Below, in pieces: positions 53,834 through 64,000 of a stretch of 64,000 bases of DNA. The stretch is taken from assembly GCA_024699855.1 (NCBI GenBank), contig JAMPIQ010000002.1:7130001-7194000 (forward strand). Direction: 5' to 3'. The notes under the pieces were generated by a model. That model was not told the origin of the DNA. It did not search any database and saw only the letters and a list, made by a program, of their open reading frames with translations. Source of the stretch: Aphelenchoides besseyi. Its lineage: Eukaryota; Nematoda; Chromadorea; Rhabditida; Aphelenchoididae. The stretch's first letter is position 1. Each line of letters starts with the position of its first letter. The translations under genes were made by a program, and so were the position numbers.

Positions 53834-55040
53834 ATGAATTTGTTGTCTCAACTAGTACGTCAAGGGGTGTTATGCAAATTCATCGTCTGTATTTTGCTCT
53901 CTTCGTTTTTTGATTGCACAGAATCGTCTGTCGACGGTTTCTATTTTATGCCCAATGGTTAGGATTTATGACGTTGTTTTTGTGATGAGCAAATTTAGAC
54001 ACGATGTTGACGAAAGTTGATGAGAACGAAAGCTCTCGATTGGGGGCAATTTGTGGTCGTTCTTCCTCCAAACGTCAATATCCATGGTCCGTATCGTTGG
54101 CTTTACATGGTAATGAGGCTCGTCGATAGTTTATCTGATCAACAACTTTCAGGTTTCAATAAACTTAACGGTGTGATTATCTCCCAGTATCACATATTGA
54201 CCGTCGCGCATGGATTCCTGCGATTCGACAACTCAAAACACGGCGCTTGCGTGTAAAAGAATCGTTTTTGAGATTAAAATCGATCGGATCTTGTTTCAGA
54301 GTAATCAATTACAAAGAATTTCAAACAGTGGCGATGAAAAACGTCCTTTACGGATCGGATTGTATTCATTTCGCGAGAACTTGGAAAAGTTTGCCACCAA
54401 AATGCAATCAAACAAAACTGCAAATGGGCCGAGTGAGTGTCTGCGTCTAAAGCAAAGGTAATGAACGCTGCAGATTCGCGCCGTTGCTATTGATCATCGA
54501 TTTGCTGAAGGACGATGTATCAATGGACACGATTGGGCGATTATCGAATTGGAGGAACCGATCACATTCAACGACTATGTCTCGCCAATTTGTCTTCCTT
54601 TTGCTCGTCAACCAATTCGTCCAATTCTCACAGCAGCCGGTTGGGGCCGACCTTCCGGTAAGTTGACGACTGCTAACCTTTATGTGTGTTTAGCTTTTGA
54701 GAACACAGATCCGCGAATAAACGAAAAACTAATGCGACACGATGAAACTTGTACTGCGCCAATTACTGATTTAATGCCAACACGTTCGGAAGACTACTTG
54801 TGTGCTAAGTCCCTTGATCCAACAAATCCATTGTCAAGTCGAGTTTGTCATGGCGATTCAGGGTCTGGATTGCAACAAAGTGACTCCAATGGAATCACTA
54901 ATACTTTGGTAGGTCTGACATCATTTGGCACAAACGGCTGTCCAGCAAACGAATTGGCGCGATTTACACGTGTTTCAAACTATGTCGATACAATCTGTCG
55001 ACTAACTGGTGTTTGTTATAGGGTTAAAATAAAAGCATAA
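53834..55040 (+). CDS. Secreted S1-family (trypsin/chymotrypsin-like) serine protease
   Basis: This is a secreted endopeptidase of the nematode-type S1 group. Start MNLLSQLVRQG at 53834 leads into a hydrophobic signal (FIVCILLSSFF). The mature part begins near AICGRSSSKRQYPWSVSLAL. The catalytic His is in LTVAHGF (near 54200), where AAHC is usual, so the nearby Cys is lost. The catalytic Asp is in CINGHDWAIIELEEP (near 54530), and SPICLPF and AAGWGRPS follow. The catalytic Ser is in CHGDSGSGLQQ (near 54850). A Cys-containing insert (YGSDCIHFARTWKSLPPKC) is typical of nematode S1 proteins. The triad is complete. Short introns interrupt the gene. The specificity-pocket residue was not assigned with confidence. 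It ends GVCYRVKIKA, just before the second pepsin-fold gene. Confidence 0.85.
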
Positions 55041-55227
55041 GCCTATACGTTTTACTAATTGAAGGATCAGTTCACAAACTTCAAATCGAAGGTTTATATT
55101 ACTGGCTCTCAGAAAGTTATGTCTTTAGAGCGCAGACCAAGAATGTCCGGTTTGATAGCGTCTGATTCATACGATAAACAGTTGAGATTGGACGAGCCAT
55201 CTGAGTGGTCATGGAATACCGAAGAAA

Positions 55228-56654
55228 ATGTTTTGGTTTATGAGTCGCGTATTATTTTTCTACGAGATGATGGCTCTTGAAATACCTCTCACATACGATC
55301 GAGAACAACATGAGTACTGGCCACCTTTTGAAAAACAAGATTTCGGTAAATTGAGTCCGATGGTTATTCCGTTTAGTGGTAATGAACATAATAAGGATTG
55401 TAACTTGTGTTGTTTAGGTTCATTTCAAGTGCGTTTATCAATTGGAACACCGCGCAAGTTATTCGTATCAGGTCTTTAACTCATGGCTTTTAGCCCAACT
55501 GTTGCAGTTCAAATTCAGTCTCGAAGACGAATCGATTTTTGTTTACTCCAAATCATGTGCTTATGTTCCCAATTGCAATCAAAACCAATCGTTAGCTTAT
55601 TTTCAGCCAAGGTATTTCTCCTATCCTCGTATTCTCACCGTTCAAGTTTAGTCGATCAAGAAGTTTCACCACAAACGACCATCTCTTTGATGGTTCAATT
55701 CGAGGTCGATTAGGACCTACGGGTAAAATAGGTCGGGATTTTTTGAACGTATGAATAAAATCGATTAAAATAAACCTCCGAAATGCTGTAGCTAAACGGT
55801 TTCAATTCAACTACTGAGTTTGGAGTCGTGGATCGATCGGCATTTCCGATTCAAGCTGATGGTGTTTTTGGTTTGGGGTTAATCGCTGATACTCAACGTT
55901 TTCAACGCACATTCTTATACCAATTACTTCGTGCTGTTCCTTTTCCGCAAGTTGGATTTACAGTTTGGCCTAACAGAAATTTGTCCGTTTCAAATTCCGG
56001 TCTAATGATTGTGGGTCAGGAGTTGACTGTTGGTTGTGTAAATGACTATCAGTACGTCTTCCTTCAGTATCCACAAAAGCAGTGGATATTTGCAATCAAA
56101 CAGTAAGTCACATGGGTCTACATACTTAATTGTAAGTGTTCAATACGATTCAATTTTCCTGTCAACTAATCAGCATTGGACGACATCTATTCAGCCAGGT
56201 CGTTCTTACACAATCGCTCCTGATGTTTTTCTCTCCAGTTTTTACTCATATATACGAGCAATTCAACTCGACTCTCGAATTGACGACTACTACGTGATGG
56301 ATAGCGAAGACGCTGGTCCTCCAATGCCTGATGTAACATTTGAAGTCGGTGCTTTGCAGTTGACTCTAACTCCACGAGACTATTTGAGCGAGGTAGTTGA
56401 TTTTAATGCTCGACGCTTCAACTTTTTGTGTTAAGACGACGTCTAAAGGACGATTAGTTTTGTTCAGAAAACGACCAGTTGACCATAGTGGCTTACAAAC
56501 TGATTGGGTTTTTGGAGACAATTTTCTGCAAAGATATTGCATTCTTTTGGAATACACAACAAACCCACGAATTGGATTTGCGCTTTCCGGAACTCAACGT
56601 TTAACGAATTTCTACGCTCTCTTGATTATTATGTTTATTATAACCTGTCTATAG
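55228..56654 (+). CDS. Second pepsin-fold (A1) protein without catalytic motifs, C-terminally anchored
   Basis: Exons join to give an A1 aspartic-protease fold. The first part has GSFQVRLSIGTPRKLFFKFS, then LEDESIFVYSKSCAYVPNC where FDTGSS...C...C is expected. The middle has GKIGRDFLNLNGF and FGVVDRSAFPIQADGVFGLGL (19 residues from VVD), then LMIVGQELTVGCVNDYQYV. At the second catalytic site TSIQPGRSYTIAP replaces DTG(T/S)S...P. The C-terminal part has MPDVTFEVGALQLTLTPRDY, then WVFGDNFLQRYCILLEY and RIGFALSG. It ends in a hydrophobic run (FYALLIIMFIITCL), a likely GPI or TM anchor. Both catalytic Asp-Thr-Gly motifs are gone. The N terminus (MFWFMSRVLFF, 55228) is uncertain. One intron (about 56101-56135) is only about 34 nt. 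Confidence 0.75.
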
Positions 56655-57193
56655 CTGATTTAAATGCATCTAAGATAAAATAAAACACTAAACGTTGACT
56701 ATAAGAGCTTCCATTTAACGCATATTTCAGAAGGAATAATAACCGAGATGACCCTTAGCAGACTACTCGTCGATTAGATGTATTTTTTGACAATTTGCGT
56801 TATTGAACTAAGACAAAAATCTTGGTATCATAAGTTCACGTGTTTAAATCGTTGCTCATTCATTCTGTTTGTTGAAACGTATAGCCGTTTATCCGTATGG
56901 TTAGCTGGTAAAATGGGAAGGTGGTCTGTTTGATTACTTGCGATTTCATTCCTTTTATGTTGATGATTCAACAAATTATTTTGAGTATCGTTCTCTTCAG
57001 TTGATAGAACGAAAAATGTGCGGCCCACAAAAATCAATCGGTTGCATTCTGCTTTCTGAATCCCGACGACGATTGCTGTTGATATGCGGATGGTGGATTT
57101 TGTGCTCAAGTTCTTACTGGAAAGTTTTTGAAGACAATTTTGCAAGGAGTTCGCCCTTCAATAGGCTTTGAAGTTTTTAGATTCCATCCAATC
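56655..57193. other. Intergenic
   Basis: No supportable gene was found. Minus-strand frames near 56828-57145 have no recognisable content. It should contain the promoter of the TMEM126-like gene. Confidence 0.4.
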
Positions 57194-57871
57194 ATGTCGT
57201 GGAAAGAAATTGATCCGCTGAAAGTTTGGACAAACTCGAGTATTGTGCCTGTGAAGCCAAAACCGAAAGACCCGTGAGTTTAAATTCGTGTACTTTTGGC
57301 AATGCTTTTCAGTGATGATGAACTGATTACGCGTGAACGTTCGACTGTTATTCAAGCAATACAGGAAATGAGAGGCGAAGATCAAGATCGCTACTTATCG
57401 ACCCTCGTTCAGAATTGGCCTTTCAAATGGGAGAAACGAGCATTTGAAATACCGGGACATGTGGCCGCAATGACGTGCGGATCTACCGGATTGTTCATTG
57501 GTAAAAAGTTTTGGAAGAGTTTGAATCAACTGACTTACTAATGTTCAGGTGTTAAAATCACTGGAGAAGCTTTTCATCCTGGCATGAATTACGGTTTTAT
57601 TCAGACTATACGTCAAACACCCAAGTCGTCGCTTATTCCACCGTGTTATATCAGTCTGATGACCGCTTTTGCACTATGGACTGTGTACATCAAACGATCA
57701 ATTATGCGAGATGGCGATGTTTGTTCGTCGTGTATACTTTATCGTGCACTGACTATTTCGTTTGGTTCGGGAGTACTTGTACCAATGATTTCGGCGCCAT
57801 TTTTAGCTCATGGAGTTGTAAGTTTATTTTGATTTTAATATACGCAACAACTGTCAAAGGTTGTTATTTAA
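57194..57871 (+). CDS. TMEM126-like mitochondrial membrane protein
   Basis: TMEM126A/B are inner-membrane proteins involved in complex I assembly. Start MSWKEIDPLKVWTN at 57194 is spliced to DDELITRERSTVIQAIQEMR, then helices including GSTGLFIG and IPPCYISLMTAFALWTVY. The TMEM126 hallmark GD(L/V)xCxxC appears as DGDVCSSCILYRALTI, followed by GSGVLVPMISAPFLAHGV. The order of helices, Cys pair and Gly/Pro-rich segment matches the family. My preferred last exon adds only a few residues (VVVI) and stops at 57869-57871, so the C-terminal helix of vertebrate TMEM126 is missing. Another acceptor frame is possible. Confidence in the family is moderate. Confidence 0.6.
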
Positions 57872-57873
57872 AC

Positions 57874-58788
57874 TTATGGCTCAATTTTGAGCATTCGATT
57901 CTCGTCTAATAAGTTGGCAATTCGACATTGTCCGTGATTAACATTCAAAGTGCCTTTGACGATCATCGGTCGTATCATTTCGCCGATTTCACGTGAACTC
58001 AGCTTATCCAAGGCTTCGTATTCTTCTTCGTAGATCTGTTGAAGCAACAGTTCACGACTCTAAACTTGTAGGAATTGGGTTTTTGTCGTAAATTTCTTAC
58101 AATTAGACCACGAATTGGCAATTCAAAGCCGATGAATCCACTAGGTGATGGGAATTTGATTTCGTCAGCGGTCGTATTGGAAGTTTGCGGCATTTCAGTT
58201 TTCGTATTTGATCGTATGTTCTCGTCATCATTTTGCACTCTTTCTTGACTATCATCGTGTAATCTCGCGCTTTCACTACGTGAGTGATCGACATGATAAT
58301 CTCGACCGTACGGTTTGCGATTGAACTGTTGGGAAATGATTTCGGAGATGCGTTTGTTTAAGTCCATTATTTCGCGTTTCGTTTCCTCAAGGCGAATTCG
58401 TGCTCTTCGTGCCAATTCTGTGTGATTAACTGGTTGAGGATACATTTGATAGGATTCATACTGAAGTCATTTACTCATATGTCAAATTCTTATGACTCAC
58501 GTATCGTTGGCCGCCGTTTCCGAACATTCCACTTAAATCGCTGAACACATTGGAGATTCCTCGCCAAACAGGCCAACTATCCACACGATCATCAGTTTGT
58601 CCGATGTCCGCAACAAACTCTCGCATTAACTGGACTTCTCGTTCCAATAAGCGCATTGCTTGTTCATAAACTGGAGCATCTTGCTGCAGAAAACGGTTGT
58701 TTACTAATCTGTCCCTCTCTTTTACCGAGTAAGATTGACTGTTCACGAGAACAAAGAAACAATAGAGAGCTGCTAACAGAATACGCAT
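57874..58788 (-). CDS. Secreted helical, charged protein (orphan)
   Basis: I do not recognise this gene. The start at 58788 gives a clear signal peptide (MRILLAALYCFFVLVNSQSY). Helical, coiled-coil-like sequence follows (YEQAMRLLEREVQLMREFV; RIRLEETKREIMDLNKRISE). Then comes a polar segment (HVDHSRSESARLHDDSQER), IKFPSPSGFIGFELPIRGLI, and a final helical exon (ELLLQQIYEEEYEALDKLSS; REIGEMIRPMIVKGTLNVN) ending RMLKIEP. Three introns of normal short length keep frame. There is no Cys-rich domain. IKFPSPSGFIGFELPIRG, with its aromatic and Gly/Pro residues, may be a conserved core. Its stop lies 2 nt from the stop of the converging TMEM126-like gene. Confidence 0.75.
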
Positions 58789-59240
58789 TTTGTCTCAATC
58801 TAAACTCTTATTGTACATTCACGTATAACATCCGTTTGATCTGTTCGTCGAGTGAACGGTCCGATTAGCGCACGTTAGATTGAAAAAGCAAACCACGAGT
58901 CACATTCACCTTGAAAATTCTATCGCTTGTTGTTCTTTTTGCCGTTCCTTCTAAAAACACTCATGAGTTTAAGTTGGGTCTCGAGAAAGAACGAATTTAA
59001 CCTTCGTGGTGATCATTTGTGCTTGAAACTGCTCGCTATTTAGCGAACTGTAAGACTCATCGAACAACACAATAAATCATACGTGCTACAATAGAAAAAC
59101 GTTCAATTAAGTTTGACATTTCAAGTGATGTTCATTGCTTTTGAAGACAAGTAATTGAGTGCTTAGATTCTTACATGCATCTACATCTCACAATTTAGGC
59201 ATCTTTCCAAAAAGCCACTAACGTACAACCAACAAACTTG
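58789..59240. other. Divergent promoter region
   Basis: This 452-nt gap between the start of the secreted helical protein (-) and the small one-TM protein (+) has no gene that I can see. The upstream regions of both genes must overlap here. Confidence 0.4.
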
Positions 59241-59542
59241 ATGGAACGCTTAGCCATGATCGTAGAGTACAACAAACCGATCGTTCGTCAGATTCCGAAA
59301 ATGTTTGCTATCCATTTGGCAGTCAGCGCGATTTGCGTCTATTCGACTCTATGGGGATGGAGAAAGTGGGTGTCTTTGGGTAACTGTTTTCTTAAACTGT
59401 TGTTTGAAGCATTTATCAGACCCTGGACGTCGATCCCGATTTTATTCGTGAGGCCGTGGAGAAAGAGCCGAACAATACGGGACTCATGCATCGCATTCGC
59501 AACAAGATTATGAATACCGTAGATTACATCAACTCTATTTAG
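59241..59542 (+). CDS. Very small single-TM protein, perhaps mitochondrial
   Basis: Two exons give about 80 residues. MERLAMIVEYNKPIVRQIPK leads into a hydrophobic helix (MFAIHLAVSAICVYSTLW) ending GWRKW. The second exon then reads TLDVDPDFIREAVEKEPNN and ends NTVDYINSI. The donor GTGTCT after W and the acceptor TTTATCAG give phase 0, though another donor (GGTAAC) lies 9 nt further on. The size, a single helix and a basic N-terminal segment are typical of small respiratory-chain or assembly-factor subunits, but I could not match it to a named one. Confidence 0.6.
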
Positions 59543-59891
59543 TCGGTATCTTCTAATCGAAGTTGTTGATCGATCGAAAACAATCGTTAGGTTCTTCTTT
59601 CAATGCGGGTATTCTTTTGTTAATAAACTCAATTTTAAGTTAGTCGAACTACTTGCACATTGATGCCAAATCAACTGAGATTTGAGAATTAAAGCAAAAG
59701 AAAAGAACGATGGAATAAACGATCTATTATAGCAAATTTAAGGCATTCATTTTGATTCAAACTTACTAGCCATTTTCTAATGTAAATGACAGCAAAGGAT
59801 AGTGCTAATTATAACGATTTACTACTTTGTAGTAATAATAAGGTCGTATCGACTATGTACATAAATCAAAAGTCAAGAAGATGTTCGTAGT
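59543..59891. other. 3' flanks of two convergent genes
   Basis: This AT-rich spacer has hexamers such as AATAAA near 59622. No gene is supported. Confidence 0.4.
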
Positions 59892-61178
59892 TCAATTGAT
59901 AAACAGATGATGGTCTTCGGGAATATCATATCGATATTTGTTCTCTTCAAACAGTTGAACGAGAGCAGCGACATATTTGGCGTGTGTCGCATCGATTTCT
60001 TCTTGAGTTGGTTCTGGTGTTTGTGTCAGGTGAATTGGACTGCCAACTAAGCACAATCACAGTGTTTGAATAACTAATACCTACCAACAGTAATCAGCCG
60101 ATTTCGATGTGGTAGCAAGCCGTTTTGATTACCAAACAAACTCGAACCATAAAACAAGACCTGCAATCACCCATATTTTTACCAGTTCTCATTTAAAGTT
60201 GAATAATCTCAGCTAGAATCCATTTCTACTTACCGGTGCAACACCAACTCGCTTCTTGAATAGAGATTGAAATTCGCGTAGTCTTGAACCTTTTGGATTC
60301 TCGAACTTAAATTCACATGTATAAGTTAGTCTGGAAACTTCTAAACCTGCGTGAAGAGCTCTGTTTCTCCAAAACTGTAAACGGGGACAAGACTTGCACC
60401 TTGTCGTAGGGCTAACTTGATGAAACCTTTTCGGTTCTTAAGACACAACGTGTAATTGTCACGATGAGAATCTAATGCCTCTTCGGCGCCTTAAATTTAA
60501 TTGTTTTATTAACTCGTTGCAATTCGTCTGACCTCCAACTACCAGACAAACGGCATTTCCACCTTTGGATCGCGAAAGAATTTTGCTAATACCAGTGACT
60601 GATGAACAAATGACTCCCAACGCGGACACAATTTCATGTCTCCACGGATAATAAAACTGAGAAGGCAACGAAGCAGCATAGGATCGAATACCCGGAAATT
60701 TGCTAGAGAATTGAGTTCCATTTGTGCAAAAGTTTACAAAGACTCCGATGCTCAAAATGCCATGAGGATGACAACTAAAACTTTACGTTTATATGAACAA
60801 ACCGAATCTTACAAACCCAAAAAGATAATTACGATCGGCTGGTAGATCGACGGTTTTTATCAAATTGGCCGGAAAATAATTCGCCATTTTGTCCTAATTA
60901 ATAAACTAACGACACTGTTTTTGTTAAAAACAAACCCAAATTCGATGATTTCGATACCATTCCAAAGGCCGACTTCCTAATTCTCCGATATTCCAATCAT
61001 AACATAACCAAACAAGATACAAAGCCATCAACCACCACAGTCGAGTAAACAATAAAACATAACCAACGACAGCCAATGAAAGAAACGGAAGAATCAGAAA
61101 TATGAACATGAATTTGGCCAGCGCAATAACTTCCAATCGCCTTTGAAGCTTTTTTTCCATTGAGTACGGAACAGACAT
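59892..61178 (-). CDS. DGAT2/MOGAT-family acyltransferase
   Basis: This family of ER enzymes transfers acyl groups from acyl-CoA to diacylglycerol, monoacylglycerol or alcohols. The start [20 protein letters not shown] (61178) leads to two N-terminal membrane segments ([32 protein letters not shown]). [17 protein letters not shown] follows, then YFPANLIKT. The signature HPHG is rebuilt across an intron (NYLFG + [12 protein letters not shown], near 60760). Next are [58 protein letters not shown] and YSFGETELF. The protein ends [11 protein letters not shown]. All family motifs are in order. A Met about 16 codons upstream is an alternative start. Substrate preference cannot be told from the sequence. 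Confidence 0.9.
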
Positions 61179-63099
61179 TTTAAGATGTAGAGTGTGTTTA
61201 GTAACCTGAATCATAAGGCTTAGCAATAAAACGACTAAGAAACTGTGATATGAAAGAACTGTTATCTAAATAACGGTTTTTAACACGCATTCCATTGAAA
61301 TACAACCAGTTTTAATGAACGAAAGAAGGAAGTAAGCGACAAATAAATGGAACAGTCAGTGTTCGTTTACTGTTTGAACGACTACATTAGATCTCCGAAT
61401 GACCTTGTATTCATTATGTGAAACACTTTAAAATGTCTATAAGCAGTTAAACCAGAAAACTGAACTTGTTCGAAAGAATGTATGACCATTGCTGTGTTCG
61501 TGTAGGAAACAACTGTGACGACCAATGCGATCGCCAGTACACGAAAAAAGCACGTGAAACATCAATCTGCGCTCATCCACTCGCTTTTCCACTTGCGTTT
61601 CTTCTCCTGAAGCATCGCGGTCCGAATTAGAATGCTGTAGGATCGAAGAGTTTGGATGTGTTGTTTCGACGAGCTTCTATTAAACGTCGTGATCACCGAG
61701 CGCGGATCAAAAGTCTTCGACGACGAAACCACGTGTTCTTTTGTTCGCTTGATGATTTCCGATTTGAAACCGCCGTCTACTTCATTTTAAGGTCAAACAA
61801 TAAAACCGAATTGACAAAGCGAACAAAACGATAACACGACTAAACACAATCGAACGTTTTAAGAATGTGCACCTGCCTAATGAGCTAACTTCAGGCTTCG
61901 GATGCTGAGCCAAAAACTCGTTGAAAGATGAAAGCCGGTGATAAGAAATCAATTGCTTGAAGAGAAACTGGACTTTCGAAGACAAACAACGGCAACATTA
62001 CCGATTACTTACAATCGATGATGCTTTATTTCCAAAAAGAACATTAACAGCCTTGTAATCTTGTTCAAACGTTCTTGAATCGCTCTTTTGTAATCATTTA
62101 AATGTTTTATTCATTTCCAACGATTCCGAAACGTCTATCTTTACAGATGAAACAAGAAGACGATAGAATAAGACCCAAAAAAACTATTGTGAATGCGAGA
62201 TCAGTTATTTCAACACGCAACACAAGGACGATAAAACGAAAAGATGTTGCCGAAATCAGAGTCTTACATTGGCTAATTCTAATTAGCTATCTAATAACAA
62301 CTGGCCCAATTAGCCGCGCCAAAACCCCGTTGATCTAGTAGACGCAGTGGTTTGCTGTCGAGAGCCCAAAAGTTTCGATAGAATCGCCGCATTTGAAAGC
62401 AAACAATAACGATCACCTTGTTCAGAATAAGTTGAAATCTTTTCTGCAATCGGATGCGAGATGTAACAACATGAAACATCACAAAACCGATCAGATCTCC
62501 AATACAAAGTTTCCGAAAATCAAAACTAAAAACTAGCGTCCAAGTTCGTTGATGAACTTACTATTTTTCCATTGCAACAAGAATAAACATAATGTTAACG
62601 AGAAAACTTAGTCTCAGAATACCGTGAGAGTGGCAAAAGTACTTAGCGCTTCCGCTGTTCATTGCAAACATTGATTTCAAAATCGAGTGATCCGCCTTTG
62701 TGGGTCAGACTTTAAACGGTTTGGCATAACCGTTTTTGAAATGAACAATCCAAACTCAAATAGTAGATGTCAATGTATTAGCACTTACCGTGTTCATGCT
62801 AACCCTTAAGATCTCGTATCGTTTCGGCAGCGCCGTTCCACTCAGTAACCAAAAAGTCTTTTCCATCTTCGTTGTTCAAAGCAACTTCATTGATCGGGTT
62901 TGTGTCTTTTCGTGTGTTATGCAGCCATCAGTTGAAATAATTGTCTAATTCTATGAAGTCGCCAAGAATCGTTGTCGATGTTTATTCACACGATAGTTGA
63001 AAAGAGTTTATTGCACACAAATAAAAATGTTATTGCACTATTTCAATGTCAATATTTACATCAGATGCTGATTACACGCTTGACAAACTACCCGACAAG
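61179..63099. other. Intergenic, gene-poor
   Basis: No gene is supported on either strand. Short frames (61652-61834, 62102-62338, 62291-62507) are basic or composition-driven and have no recognisable domain. Confidence 0.4.
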
Positions 63100-64000
63100 T
63101 TACCTTCCGAGGAAATTGTTTAGGAATCCTTGTGCCATTTCGCCATTCACTAGTCCACTCATTTGATCCAAAATGGTCATAGGATTCTAAATTCATCAAT
63201 AGTTTCAGGCTTCTCTCGTATTGCTGACCTGATCGATGATTCCGGAAATTTCATCGCATCGCGCCAACGCTCTTTGCATATTGGAAGCCAATTGAATGGA
63301 ACCCAGAATATCGCACTCACTCACTGCTCTTCGTATTTGACCGCACTGTTCGCGTTCAGCTCCTTTCCTACAAGTTTCTTTGCTGCAAACAACTACTATA
63401 AAAAAACCCCTCAATTGTGGTATGAACCTCGCTTTTAACAAATCGATTTTGCCGCCCATCAATGCGTTCGTAATCTCTTTTCCCCAAGTATCCCACGTGC
63501 GTTCGTCAGCTTGTTTAACACAGTTTCCATATAGCATTTGCATAAACTCTCCAATGAACGGTAAACAACCTGAAAGTTGGTTATTTAAGCGTAAGACGAA
63601 ATGCCACCTTCTCCTTGTTTGATTCCAAAATTACTAGCGGCATTGGGAACCAATTGTTTCAGAGTTGGCATTGGACGTTGAGCACTCGAAAGCGGTTGAC
63701 CATCGGCTCCGTTTGTACGACGAAGGAAAGATGAAGCCAAATCCAATAATCCACCCATTCCATCATTACTGCCGCCGTTTGAATTCATAGAAAATTGACG
63801 TTGAGATGAACGGCCAAATTCCACGGGTAATTCTGCAACAGGTAGTTCGGTACGCGGTGCTGCTCTCGGAAGCATTCGCGTCGACGACTGAGCCGAAGTT
63901 GGTGCAGAAAACGCTCGAGCTAATTGCTCAGTTGCCGGCTGCATCATATTCGTGATACTTTGACCAATTAGTTCCGAAGGTCGAGCATTCAAACTCAAAG
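63100..64000 (-). CDS. Cys-containing orphan protein, probably secreted (partial at right edge)
   Basis: This gene runs off the right edge, so its N terminus and any signal peptide are not visible. The first visible exon is low-complexity and polar (SAPTSAQSSTRMLPRAAP; MNSNGGSNDGMGGLLDLASS). The next exons form a folded-looking domain with about six cysteines: GCLPFIGEFMQMLYGNC, TWDTWGKEITNALMGGK, SKETCRKGAEREQCGQIRRA, VSECDILGS and ARCDEIS. It ends NPMTILDQMSGLVNGEM, then FLNNFLGR. A 45-nt stretch at 63383-63427 is probably an intron (starts GTTCAT, ends TTTGCAG), but it also reads through without a stop. I recognise no family. CxxGxERExC and the helical pattern suggest a disulfide-stabilised helical bundle. 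Confidence 0.7.

Overview
The window looks like a compact animal genome, probably a nematode-like ecdysozoan. Most introns are very short (about 34-60 nt, GT-AG), genes are dense on both strands, base composition is moderately AT-rich, and every recognisable gene is metazoan. A serine protease with a nematode-style GHDWA motif and a HAF-type ABC half-transporter fit a nematode. A canonical SUZ12 (zinc finger plus VEFS box) is unlike Caenorhabditis, so an early-branching nematode or a relative such as a nematomorph is more likely. The species cannot be named from the sequence alone. Gene models were assembled by hand from splice sites and reading-frame continuity, so individual exon borders may be off.

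Layout. 1-5.1 kb (-): N-terminal extracellular part of a ROS1/Sevenless receptor tyrosine kinase, cut by the left edge. 6.8-7.5 kb (+): MCFD2-like EF-hand protein. 7.9-10.3 kb (+): CPSF3 mRNA 3'-end endonuclease. 10.5-13.8 kb (-): SUZ12. 14.1-15.2 kb (-): secreted His/Asp/Glu-rich protein with a C-terminal eight-cysteine module. 16.7-18.8 kb: decayed sequence, including a broken Tc1-like transposon. 19.2-20.2 kb (+): ELO fatty-acid elongase. 20.5-22.1 kb (-): pepsin-fold protein with damaged catalytic motifs and a C-terminal anchor. 23.0-24.3 kb (-): dynein-2 light intermediate chain. 24.9-25.8 kb (+): possible SERTA-like nuclear protein. 26.7-39.0 kb (-): a single MIDEAS/TRERF1/ZNF541-type ELM2-SANT-C2H2 gene, divided by a 6.9-kb intron.

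39.0-44.2 kb: large gene-poor stretch. 44.2-45.4 kb (+): four-TM protein of unknown family. 46.4-49.4 kb (+): ABCB/HAF half-transporter. 50.1-51.9 kb (-): p70 S6 kinase with a TOS motif but no C-terminal tail. 53.8-55.0 kb (+): secreted S1 serine protease. 55.2-56.7 kb (+): a second pepsin-fold pseudo-protease. 57.2-57.9 kb (+): TMEM126-like mitochondrial protein, converging on a secreted helical protein (57.9-58.8 kb, -). 59.2-59.5 kb (+): very small one-TM protein. 59.9-61.2 kb (-): DGAT2-family acyltransferase. 63.1-64.0 kb (-): six-cysteine secreted-type protein running off the right edge.

This is ordinary chromosomal housekeeping and accessory content, not an operon-like system. The least familiar content is two membrane-anchored pepsin homologues that both lost the DTG catalytic motifs, two or three orphan secreted proteins, and the very large intron in the ELM2-SANT gene.
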